From: Astatotilapia calliptera
Taxonomy: Eukaryota; Chordata; Actinopteri; Cichliformes; Cichlidae
NCBI RefSeq assembly: GCF_900246225.1
Contig: NC_039302.1
Span: 40,752,267 to 40,816,266 of the forward strand
Length of the DNA: 64,000 nucleotides
Direction: 5' to 3'
Every line of letters begins with the position of its first letter. Position 1 is the first letter of the stretch. A model generated the notes under the pieces. It did not search any database, was not told the DNA's origin, and worked only from the letters and a program-made list of their open reading frames with translations. Of the stretch, positions 49,151 through 61,166 are shown in pieces. A program made the position numbers and the translations under genes.

Positions 49151-50720
49151 CAAAAATATTACTTTACGCCTGTCAAATTGTGTATTTTTCATAGATTGAG
49201 CTAAAAGCAATGGTTTAAATTGAAAGATTTTACAGCAGGGTATTAGTAACAAAGTGGCTGAAAATGCAATTTAAATATGGTTCTTTAATAAGTTGTCTGT
49301 TATGTGAGACACAAGTCTGGTTTATCCTTTGAATTAGGAACCTCACCGATTCCTCTGGAAATGGTCTGTTACAAGAACTGAACTGAAATTGAGAGAAAAA
49401 GCAGCAAATGTCCAAACAAATATTGAAAGACCTTCAGAATGCAAGCAACACTGTAAAACTAAATAATAATATAATAGCATACAACTTTAAAGCTTAGTAA
49501 GCTTTTATTTGTTGTATTTGAGTGTTTCTTGATAGTTAGGGTTAGGAGTTGAAACCACTAGTGAAAGTAAACAGGAAATGACATTTTGTGAGGACTTCTA
49601 TGGTGTGGCTGAAGGGAGTGATGGTTAAATCAAGTACAAAATTTAAAAAAACAAAACAAAAAAAAACAGGTCAAGTAGTGCCGTTTAGAATAAATTTTAC
49701 AAGATTCACTCTTAAAAGAAAATCTCAGCTTAGATAAAATAAGAGTTTAACTCATAATGTCCCAAACAAGCAGAAACCCAGCATTGGCACAAATGTATTT
49801 AAACTTGTGATATCCTGAGAGCCTATCAGAAGACTGATGACAGCTGTGAAAACCTCTTTTTTTGTTAAGTAAAGTGATCGAGCTGCATTCCTGTACATTT
49901 CCTGGTCAGGCGTCAGCAGATTTATGGCCTCGAACAACAAAAGGAGGAAAAATGCTGGGTTGGAAACGTTTCAATAAATAATTCAGCTTATCTGAAGATT
50001 TAGAGATTGTGGTGTTAACACGCACGCAAAAAAGCACACATGCAGACATAAGCCAACCATCACTGCACTGGCTAAATAAACATATTCTGCTTAAGTGCGG
50101 GATTGTTTAAGCACATGAATTGGGAGATATACAAAATGCATGCAAATAAAGAGTCCAGGACGAATCAGCGAGAGATACAGAGAGAGGGAGAGTATGTAGG
50201 TGTGGCCTGGTCCAGGTATCAGGTGGATCAACAGGGAGCTTGCTAGGTAAGTTGATGAGGTCTCCTGGAGCCTTGATCTCTCTTATCACATGGATTCGGC
50301 TCTGTACGGCGCTGCTCTTCTCTGGACCGCTGCATTCCTCAGAGGCTGACACTCACGCATGTGCGCGCACAGACGCACACACACTTCAGCGCTCACAAGA
50401 CCCTCCATCCGCTGTGTCATCTTGTGCATTCCAGTTATCACTTTATGATGAACTCAACTAATATGAACTCCACCTGCTACACTCCTACATTTCCCAGGAT
50501 TGTGCGAATATTATTAATAGCTGCAATGATGTACATGCTTCCCTCAGCCCCACAATAAAGTAAGACAGCTCAGAGAATGATGTCTTAGCGAAACCCTGGT
50601 TAAAGATGGCATCTAACTTCAAAACGGGTGCACAGCTCATTGTGATCATGAGCGGCCTCATGAGCATCTTCACATTTGCAGTTGGATAACAGTTGCAGCT
50701 GATATCCATTTACACCCCCC

Positions 50721-50742
50721 CCACCACCACCACCACCACCAC
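50721..50742. repeat. short (CCA)n tract
   Basis: A C run passes into six CCA units. Confidence 0.9.
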
Positions 50743-50936
50743 AAACTTTTTTTTTTCCTTTTGAAATTTATATGGTTGTTTGACCAGTTCATTCACCTCC
50801 CATAGTTACACTTTGAAGTGTTCCAATAGTACAAAAATTTTTGTCTCAGTCATGCTTCAAAGCCTTTCAAAAATATTGCTCCTGAACATTTTCCATTTAT
50901 TCTTCTGTGTGATGCTGTCCTCACATGTGTAATAGA

Positions 50937-50964
<28 letters not shown>
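50937..50964. repeat. (CA)14 microsatellite
   Basis: Uninterrupted CA tract. Confidence 0.95.
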
Positions 50965-50967
<3 letters not shown>

Positions 50968-51540
50968 GACCTTCACCAATGAGCTTTTCTCATCCAAGCT
51001 AAAGAATTCCCACTTGCATACTATGTGTTATTCCCACACAAACAATGATACACACCTGCAAGTCTCATCATCAACACCAGCCTCATTCCTTTCCCCAGTT
51101 ATTCTCTGGTGCACACGCACACATACATACACGCAGTGAAGAAACAAGAGTGTAAGTGTAAAAGTTGACCTCTTTAGCTATACTGAGAGTTTACCTGCAT
51201 TAAATATTACAGTACAAAGTTAAGTCAATTCTTAAAGCCTTGTTTTTCCATGAATATGTGCAGTATTATTTTAGTCTCCGTATTCTGTAACCATGTAGCC
51301 AACAGATATTGCTTGATTACGCTGCTTCAACTTTTAACAAACAAATGTGTGTGAATGCATGCAGTCATTTCCTTATGTCAAACCTAGAGCCAAAAGACTA
51401 GAAAAAGTAAACATGGGTCTCCACTGTGAGTAAATGTTTCCTGTTGAGAAAATAGTAACATGGAGATGGAATGACCCATTTTGAGATGAAAGAGAGGGGA
51501 AAAAATACAGACATAATCAAAGGTGAACTATACTTGTTAG

Positions 51541-52487
51541 TAGGGCTGCCACGATTAGTCAACTATCAAAATCACCGACGACTGATTTAATAGTCGACAC
51601 GTTGTTTGAAGCTTCAGATCACAAAAGACGCAGGAATAAGTAGTAGGATTTAAGAGTGTAATAACGGACTGAAACAGAAGGTGGCAGCACTGCATGTACA
51701 AGGATGCCAGCTGCCGTTAAACCCCGAAGAAGAAGAAGTAGCTCTGTCCCAGAATTCATAGCGCAGCTCAGTTTCCAACAATGGCGGCAGCTAGTTAGTT
51801 TTAATATTACTCTTATTATTCTTTCTGGGTCACAAAATAAACTTTTAACATATTTTTAGGCGAGAATGTAACTGCGTAAACCTCAAATATCTGCTCAGTT
51901 TATCAAGACACCACATATTTTCAAAAGCGCTCCGATGTTTTCGGAGACGTTTGTTACCCACTAGCTCGATAGCTAGCCGGGGGCTAGGCTCACTAGAGCC
52001 CGTGAGAACACCGGACTTCCGGCAAATCGTTTTCAAACCCACCTACTCAGGTTAAACATATATAAGTCACTTAAAAATGTTATTGTTTGGGGGTTTTTTT
52101 GTATTTTATATGTTCCTGAGTAAATCGGTTTGGCTGAGATCAAAGTTATAGTTTTTGCACAGCTGAATAAACCTCAAGCAGACAGCTGATTATCAGAAGC
52201 ATGAGATGTTCAAGAATATACTCCGGTGTCCCGTTATATTTTAGATAGCAAGGAGTTTATTAAACTTCACCGGAACAATCTGCAAATTTCATTAAAATTT
52301 AATAAACTATCATCTTGCCTTTATTTATAGTCAGCACATACTTTAAACACTTAAAGCTGTAAGCTAATGATAGTTATATAAGAGCAGATGAATGCTGGTG
52401 CAATAAGCTGTACGTCTAATGTTCGACTAATCGCAAAAATAATCGGTGACTAGTCGACTATCAAAATAATCGTTTGTGGGAGCCCTA
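51541..52487. mobile_element. hAT-like MITE with GTCGAC-rich ends, copy 2 (947 bp)
   Basis: Same family and orientation as 42206-43068: left end TAGGGCTGCCACGATTAGTC and right end ATCGTTTGTGGGAGCCCTA. It carries roughly 110 extra bases near 52130-52250 absent from copy 1, and lacks part of the left GTCGAC block. The target duplication is CTTGTTAG (51533-51540) against CTTGTTAC (52488-52495), one mismatch. There is no transposase frame. Confidence 0.85.
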
Positions 52488-52495
52488 CTTGTTAC

Positions 52496-55400
52496 ATGTG
52501 CAGGCACATCAGTCCTGCTGTGAGATTTCTGCCTCCAGCCCCAATCGATGGGAGGATGGAATATTTGAGGAAAGTCTGAATTCTGAACAGTTTCTTAAAA
52601 AAAAAAAAAGTGATTATCTTGTTAAGTTTTTCTTTTTCTGCTTTCCAATGCAACTTTCAGGGCAGTAAGCACCGCGAGGCTTTAGTGACCTTCATTACAA
52701 CAGAAGGCGCAAATCTCAGAAACAGACATTTAAAATACAGCCAAAGCTGTTTGCATGGCTAGATATCCATAGAGATAACAAGAAAATGGAACCGTTTTCA
52801 CACAAGCTCTGAAGCCCTAAACTTTTCCATTAGGCTTCAGCCAACAGAGCAGAGTGTGAGAATGCAACTGTCACACAGTTCTTGGTGTTTTAGGGTTTCT
52901 GTGCCTCCTTTTGCTTTGACTTTTCCTCCCTTTCTTTCTTTCTTTGCCTGTGTTGGTAGACACATGATCTAAGAGAACTTGTACATTGTTACATTATGTT
53001 ACAAGTGATAATAATGAGCTCTGTTAAGTGTGCACGCTTACTGACTGCACGTCTGACTTGCATATGCATGTGTGTCTTTGTGTGTGTGCGTCTTTAGGAA
53101 GATGTATGTGGCCGTCTTTAAATGGCCTTGAGTTAATGGCCTGCCTCCTCACTGTAGAGTAGCTGAATCAAGTGGCTCTAATGGGACCAATATATCTGCC
53201 TAAGCGCCGCTTATCACACCAGCTCGACGGATGGGAGGATGAAAACATGAGGGAGAGAGGGAGACAGAAAAACAGATGTGCACTCCAGAGAGCGACACAG
53301 CTTCTTTCAAGCTTAAAAAGTGCAAGGATGTGCACGCGCATGTCACAAATATAAGGGTGTAACGGTGAAAATTGATGACAGTCTTTAAAGTGTTATATAG
53401 TCACTTCAGAGGACGAGTCACTGGGATGTCCTGCCATGGTGTACTCGTGTCTGTACACTGTTTGTTTGTTTCTGTTGGCTACTGTACAGCATCTAGCTGG
53501 TAAACCTGTGTTCTAATCAAAGCGCTTGTGTCCCATTTGGAAAATGCCTTTCCCAACGCCAGATGATATGTGAATCCACCGAAAGCCGAGATGGTCCAGT
53601 TTCCACCGGCACTTAAACGCAGCATGTATTTGTAGATCCGTGTGGAGCTGCACACGTGTTTATTTGCCAAGTTGTTTTGCACGTGTTCAGATTGCTTGGC
53701 TTTAGCGTGTAGACTAGCACGTGCATTTGTGAGAACTAAAAATGCTGCACACATCAGTAAATCTTTGTTTTTCTCTGTGAATCATGTAGCGTGCATCTGT
53801 GTCTAATTGGGAACTACAGCTTTTTTCTTCTAAACGGATTCATGGTCAGAGGGTGTGAAAGTCCTGTCTTTCATTGCTTAACCCACTCTGGACTTGTGAC
53901 ATGGCGGCAAAAGTAATTGTGAAACTGTGCATAACCTTGTGTCTTTAATTTTGTTTCTGCAGGCTATATGACGATGATGATTATGATAAAAAAATGTTAA
54001 AAAAAATTCAGCCTTTTCACTGCTGAATGGAACAAACTCAATTTACATTTGTGTCAGTAGTAATTCCTTAATGAAGACCTTAATACAATCAGTGGCATAA
54101 AAAGAACCGTTAACAGTCTGGAGCTGCCATACTTCTGATTCATTTCCAATCTAAATGCAGGAAGCACACATTGAAAAATAATACAAAAATGTCTCAAAAT
54201 GTAAAAGTACGTCCCTCACCCTTCCTTAAACCCAGACTAATCCCCTCTGTCCATCTCTTTATTTTCCTCTCACAGCCGATCCCGACAGAGGTGGCTTATC
54301 TGATTTTGGGCAGCTCTGGTTGCTATCCAGCGCATATTTGAGCCCGTCAGAGCACAGTGGTACTGCCAGCACAGTTTTTTCCAGGAGTGTGTCTGGCGGC
54401 TGCTTGTGTAATGGACTTTTTCCTCCACCTATACAGTAAACAGACCTCGCCCTGTCCACAACGCCACTTTGCATTCATAAAACCCACTGAAAACTCACAG
54501 CAGAATTGTGTTTACTACCTGTCTGAGGCAACATAATCAACTCTGTCCAGTGTTTATCATAGTCTGCTGTATAAAGCAAACCCTCAAAACAAGTCACCAA
54601 CAACTGTTTATTCCTGTTTTTATTACCTTATTTATCACCAGCTCTTTTGCACAAACTACAAAATAAAGTGCAAGACGAGGGAACTATGCACTGCAGTGGC
54701 ACAGAAATTATTTGAATCTAATACTTGCTGCAAAAACAGCATCCCGGGAGTATTAAAGCAATCCATCACAAATATAGTTACAGAACAAACTAAAATATTT
54801 CTTATCTAAAAAGCCCCTATTCAAAGAGCCATTTTACAGCATATTTAGCATATTTTCTATGCTTAATGCAAAGAGATTAATGCTTATGTGGCATTTTAAA
54901 TGTTGCTGAGTCTATAATATATCCTCTGATACATCAAGATTAAAATGTTAAACTTCCAACAATAATAGTCTCCATTATGAATGAGCATGATCAAGTAAAA
55001 CGCATGCTCAACCAATTAAAGGATGAAGCAAATCCAGCCCTCCCAACCACAGCTGTTCACTCCATCATTCTGCCTGAACTTTCCTGGACTAGTCTGGACC
55101 AGCAAGACTGTTTTGTATCTAAAGCTACAAAATAAATAAATTAAACAAAATTAAAATAAATAAATCACTCAAAGTACAAATGAATCACAAGAGTGGCTTT
55201 CCTGAATGACTTACAAGTGTGTGTAAGATTAGTGGTGATACAGCACATTGACAGGACATTTTACCGTCCATTATGGCAGATTAATGCTGAAGCGTTTGCT
55301 TGTTGCCATGACAAATCTCTGTGGAGCGCTTGACACCAGTGAGTAACACTTAAGCGCTGTCATCCTCACAGCCCACATATTTTCCTCTTAAGAAACTGAA

Positions 55401-55980
55401 TGACAGGAAATACTCTGGTGCAGACTAATTCAGCATTATATGACTATTAGGATCATCAGTCTCCAGCTGAATGAATGCATCCATTTTCTTATGTTAGCTT
55501 TCTTGAAATTTTATATTTAACTATCATATTCAGCTCACAATACACAGGAAAGTGCTTGTGAGAACATGACCACAATTTGGGTGAAGACCTATTAGGCTAT
55601 CACTGTGTGTAAGTTTCACTAAAATCTGAGAAATATTCTAGAGAGATCCTTTAAAGCAATTCTTAGGACCGTGGATAGAGAGATGGATGTGTCATCATGC
55701 CATAAGCTTATCAGCTTTCTGGAAGGATGAGCTAAAAAGGATAAAAGGATAATAAACAAAGTTAAAATAAAAGAAACAGGTTTACAAAGATGCAAAAACA
55801 CACTGTGGGGGGGTGGGGGTAGTGTAATTGTGTTAGGTCCTGGAGGATCAAAGAAGAAGTGAAAGAAGGAACGCATCCGTACCTGGGGATATTAAAAGAG
55901 AAGAGGGTAAATGGAGAGACTTAAGACTTAAAACAAACTGAAAAGTAACAAACTAATAACAGAAACTATTGTAAGAAATT
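52496..55980. other. lrp4 intron 2 (inferred), no feature recognised
   Basis: AT-rich sequence with only chance open frames. I see no TE with paired ends and no LDLa-like exon. Confidence 0.35.
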
Positions 55981-56184
55981 GGTATAGGCATTTTTTTTTA
56001 ATTATTTTTTTGGGTGGGGTTTCGGGGTGGGATTGGTAAAACTTTTGCAGTATCATTTTATGAATGTAGTGCTGTGACACTTCGAGAGTGTAAGTTGTTA
56101 ATGATAACATGTGAGGTGACAGCTGATTCTCAAATCATATTACAAGTATGGAAACCTGCCACTGTCTGGTTCATGGCCCAACAA

Positions 56185-56222
56185 ATTTATTTATTTATTT
56201 TATTTATTTATTTATTTATTTT
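56185..56222. repeat. (TTTA)n microsatellite
   Basis: About nine TTTA units with one irregular step. Confidence 0.93.
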
Positions 56223-58398
56223 TTTACACACGGCACCATAGAACCCATACGAGGTAAGCTAGCCCCTTATTGCTCTCTCTCCACCTATATCACATTTGAT
56301 TAATGCAAACGTGTGCTTGAGCCATCAGCAAAATCAACTATTAATTCTGGCATTTATTCAGAAAAAAAATGAAAAAGCCGCTCCAAGATGTAGAGCATTA
56401 GAACCTTTAGTAGAAAAATCAAGAAACCCAACTACCAGGTGAAGTACATGTGAGCACCAAAACACACGTGTTAGCTAAATAACAAAAAAAACAAAACAAA
56501 AAAAACTACAACTACAATACAGTTCCACCTGGAAAGAACTAAATAGGATCTATAACCCTCCTTTGTTATTCTTTACTTTTTACCAGCACCCACCAATCTA
56601 TCATTCCCTACTTTCAATTATTCTATTAATTGTGCAAACCGCACGCGCTCACAGCCTGAGGTGATATCTGCAAAATGTTTATTTAGTCTGGCTGTCAAAA
56701 AAGTTCAGCAGAACTGCTATAATTGTGCAATTCATTATGTATCAATGCAATTTAATTAAGTGCAGCGACGCAACAGCACTCTGTGTTTGTAAAACTATTT
56801 TCAGTTCTGGCTGCCATTTTCTTCACATAAAACGAAACGCCGGGATCTGCATTCCCTTATTGTTTGGCACCAAGCCCAAACCCTGCAGTAAACATATTAT
56901 TTTCAGCAGGCGGCTCTTTTCAATCTCTCTGATTTGAGCTGTCATGTGAAAAATATACTATTGCGCCACTTAAACACCCCTGTGTACCCCAGTTTTGGAC
57001 AGCACAAAAGCTCTTATTGATTTTTAAAATCAACAAATCAGACCCACATTTTGTTTTCCTCCAAATGACTTAAAACCAACTGTAAACCACACCAGCTAAA
57101 CTCTTGCTGGGGTAAAGTACAGAAGTTGAAACTGTGTCAGATTAAGATGTAAGCCAGCAGATTTGGGCAGCATTTATTAAACATTAGGACTGCATCAACA
57201 CAGCACTCCTATTTCTTTTCATCAAACTAAAGCGTGGGCAGAATCTCTGACAAAACAACACAGGGTTGGCAAGGGAACAAAAAAAAAGTTTAGTCTGCCA
57301 ATAAAATCAATATCAGCTGGCAGAACACAGCATAGGCTAAGACATGTAAAACAATGTTAATATGAAACTCACCAAAATCCAGAAAAATGTGATGGGGTAA
57401 CACTTGCCCAGCTTCAGCTTGAGGCATACAAATCACAAGTACTGTGACTTTTTTGCATCAAAATGAAGATTCATAAACTATATGCTAAACCAAATAAATA
57501 CTTTAAAAAGAAAAAAAAAACTACCACTGTTAATGCAAAAGACATATATAAGCAGTATTTTCTTTTAACAAGGGTTGCAAAACATCAATTCTTAAATGTG
57601 CTGGCTTACACAGTTAAGCCCTCTAATATGATAGTGCACTGATTACACTTTTAAAGACTTTTAAAGCTTAAATCCACAACCTCTGCTGTAGTTAACATTG
57701 AAAACCTACTCAGACAAGTTTGTACAAGATTTAAAAAGAAAGTAAAGCCTGGCCTCAGTCCAATAACCCCTTTGTCTCTCCCTCTTGCTTCTGTTACTTT
57801 CTTCTACCCTCGATCACCCTCTAATCATGCCCTCTTCTGTGTGAACAAGTTTGCCCGCCTGGTTTACAGAGCAGGGAGTAAATATTTAGGAGGGAGGTGG
57901 AGGAGAGGACCAAGCGAGTGTTGGATAAATCAGAGAGGAGGAGGATTATGTTAATGTGTCCAAACAACTACGGTCAAATCCTGGGACAGAAAGAAAGAGA
58001 CTGATGAGACAACAACAAGGGAAAGGAAGGGGAAGGGAGATGAACTGAGCGATGCTAGAAATGCAACCGCTTAGTGAGATATAAATGAGAAAGTCTTGGA
58101 TGAAAAACAAAAAAGCAAAGGGAGTTGGGCGTGCAGGATTCCTGTGGTCAGAGGGCAGAGACAAGGAGGCTAAGGAGGCTGCAAGGACAGAGGGGCTCAG
58201 ACAGAGAGAAAAAAACATGAGGGGGACGCAGAGAGAAAATCAACACATAGAGAAGGAGGGAATGGGGTCCTAATCTTCTTCGCTCCCACCTTCAGATCAG
58301 CTGAGCTCCTGCGGTCACAGCTGCTCTCTGATTGGTTAAGACTGCAGAGAGTGGTGGATTAAAGGACAGGAGGGGGTACTTCTTAGTTTTTGGTGGTT
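56223..58398. other. lrp4 intron 2 (inferred), no feature recognised
   Basis: AT-rich, with a purine-rich GGAGGAGG/GAAGGAAGG stretch at 57890-58260. No coding or RNA feature seen. Confidence 0.35.
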
Positions 58399-58399
58399 T

Positions 58400-58424
58400 G
58401 TGTGTGTGTGTGTGTGTGTGTGTG
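58400..58424. repeat. (TG)12 microsatellite
   Basis: Uninterrupted TG tract followed by a G-rich stretch. Confidence 0.95.
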
Positions 58425-58983
58425 GGGTGGGGGGCCGTCTATATATGAATGCTCTTGTGAGAATCACTTTAATGCAAGGACACGGTGGTCACTCCTCACT
58501 TATTTTTGTTGAGAGGATTTGATCTTGAGTTAGGGGTCAGGATTAGACCAAGTCCTGCACATATCTGAGGCCTTCCAGTATTTATCAATTCCCTTTAAAG
58601 TGTAAACTTGTCTGCACTTTTTTTCAAGTTCAACTGGGAAAAGTTCATTTGAAAAATACAAAAAGACCAGACTTCAAACTGAAGCTAAAAAAAAAAAAAA
58701 AAGACAAAAATTAAGACATTTTAATAATTTTAAAGACTTAGATGACAAATATTTGATAACTCTAACTAAACTTAATAACTCTAAAAGACACTTGCATAAA
58801 AGGTTTCATTAAAACATTTACTGGTGGCAGTTCCAGAGGTCTTTTAAAACATTTACACTCACAAAGTCGTGAATACCAAGTCAGTGAGTTGTTCAAATGA
58901 CTTCTTCTCATGAATATGGTAAACATTACACCACCTGGAGGCCCAGTTATACCTGACAGGAGGGTCCTCACAAGTTGGAATGC

Positions 58984-58988
<5 letters not shown>

Positions 58989-59069
<81 letters not shown>
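58989..59069. repeat. (GT)40 microsatellite
   Basis: An uninterrupted GT tract of about 80 bp. Confidence 0.97.
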
Positions 59070-59070
<1 letters not shown>

Positions 59071-59236
59071 ATATACCTGTGAATGTGTGCGTTTGAGTTT
59101 TTAGTACACACACCCGCTTCCCAAACCTCACACGTACTTGTGTGAGCTGACAGCAGAGGAAGCCAAGTCTCATGCAGCGCTTTCAATCTCACCCAACAGA
59201 GATTTTCCTCTTCCATTTCATTTTACATTCACGGTC

Positions 59237-59291
59237 AACACACACACACGCACACACACACACATATACATATATATATATATATATATAT
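59237..59291. repeat. (CA)n-(TA)n compound microsatellite
   Basis: CA units with one CG step change to about 12 TA units. Confidence 0.95.
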
Positions 59292-59385
59292 CTCCTTGGC
59301 ACCCCCTGTCTTCTCACTAGCTGAAATCGTTTACTCTTTCGCAACCTCGGCCGCTTTCAACTCAGCAGGACTCCAACACTGTTGC

Positions 59386-59388
<3 letters not shown>

Positions 59389-59427
<39 letters not shown>

Positions 59428-59452
59428 TGAGTGAGTGAGTGAGTGAGTGAGT

Positions 59453-59483
<31 letters not shown>
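59389..59483. repeat. compound microsatellite (GT)n-(GAGT)n-(GA)n
   Basis: About 18 GT units, 8 GAGT units and 13 GA units in series, the same architecture as at 25788-25900. Confidence 0.95.
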
Positions 59484-59490
<7 letters not shown>

Positions 59491-59846
59491 TAGCTCAGTG
59501 TAAGTGAAATGCAGAGAGAGAAATAACTTGAAGGATGACCTATAACAGTGAGGGAGGATGATGCAGTAGGAGGAGATGAATGGTGAAATAACACATGATG
59601 TATTAGTTGTCCCAGGTTATCTTGTCTTATCTGCTGTTGTTATGAATATCCAGTGTTACTGTGTGCTAATAAATTGTATTGCCTTGAACTGGGAAAAGAG
59701 GTCAGAGAAATCGAAAGCCTGATAAGATATGATGGAAGACAGAAAAATGAGTCATACTGCAGCTGTTGGACGGGTCGCAGTCAAAAGGTGAGCACGGCTC
59801 TATGCCAATCACATTCACTGTGAGAGAGGACAGTCACAGCAAGGCC

Positions 59847-61158
59847 CAGGGCTGGACTGGGACAAAAAAATCGGCCCGGGCATTTTGACTAGAGACCGGC
59901 CCACCAAGTATTATAGCAAAAACCATAAAGCCGTTGAATGAAAACAAACACTGTTGTCACAGTGATGTACACTGTCTCGTTGGTATATATGCATCAGTCT
60001 AATAAACTTAAACCTACACCATCCTCCCTATTCTGGTATTCTAAACAGTACCCGAAAGTAGACTGCTTGGTCGAGTTAACCTCCTGAACTATCTACAACA
60101 CATGGTGAAAACCTGAAATTAAGACAGAGAAGACTAGAGGTGAGACATGATCATTACAGATTACTGATGACAGATTTACATATATTTTCATAAACAATTA
60201 ATTTGCCACATCAATAAACAGCATGGCAGGGCAAAATATTTTTTCTAACATGGCAACCTTTAAAAAGTGAAAGGAGACAGAAAGACAGGTGAGAAAGAAT
60301 AAAACTTAGTTGACTTTTTGATGGCATTTTACACACAGTACTGGTACAGAATCTAGAAAATGTGGGAAAATACTGGCATCATATACAGTACTTAGCTACT
60401 TCTGAAGAAATTATGATGGGACCCTAAAAAAATTACTATGTACAATAATGGATTTCTATACATTTTACATCAGATGAAAATGTTTGCTCTAAGATTCAGA
60501 TAATTATTTGTTAAAAGCGAGACATTTTAAATGAGAAAAAGAAAGAAAAGTATTTCCTTGTGCCCTCCTCTCCCTGTTAATGTCCTACCTGGGTCCCTGG
60601 CAACACTTTGCTAGACCCGCCCCTGCACAGTCACCAGCTGTCAGCTACTTAGAAAAGGATCCTGGTGTTATTTGTCTCTCAGAAACAGTTCATAACTTCC
60701 TTTCAACTCATTCATGTCACCTAAAAGGTAAACCTGTTTCTCCTTCACCTGTTCAGCTCTGATGATTCAGTAAGAACATCTCCTGGTTTCATCTTCATGT
60801 TTCTTTCTCACCAGATAACCAAACCGATATCATGACCAGCAGCTTTTACAGCTGTGGCTCCAGCAAACATCAGCTGATACTAGAAATTAATATTAAATCA
60901 ATTCTAACAACAGCTGATCAAGCTTAAACGTGCTGCTGTTGTTTAGCGCGACATCTGCTGGTTTCCTCTTTCTGGCGCAAGGTGGGAGATAAACAAACAA
61001 GAGAGAAAAGCTGATCAGATGATCATTGATCAGGTTCATGATTGAAGTGAAACCTTTATGGGGCGGGGAAAAAAAACAAAAAAAAACAAAAAACGAAAAA
61101 AAACCCTAACCCATAAAAACAAATAATTACCATCGGCCCACCGGCCAGTCCAGCTATG
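59847..61158. mobile_element. hAT-like non-autonomous DNA transposon, 1.31 kb
   Basis: The left end is CAGGGCTGGACTGGGAC and the right end, read on the minus strand, is CATAGCTGGACTGGCC. Matching CGGCCC/GGGCCG blocks lie just inside. The 8-bp duplication GCAAGGCC is at 59839-59846 and 61159-61166. The interior is AT-rich without a transposase frame. Confidence 0.85.
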
Positions 61159-61166
61159 GCAAGGCC

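Noticed and set aside
55619..55876. Hydrophobic minus-strand open frame
   Set aside because: Phe/Leu-rich translation of AT- and GGGG-rich DNA without splice support or similarity to known proteins.
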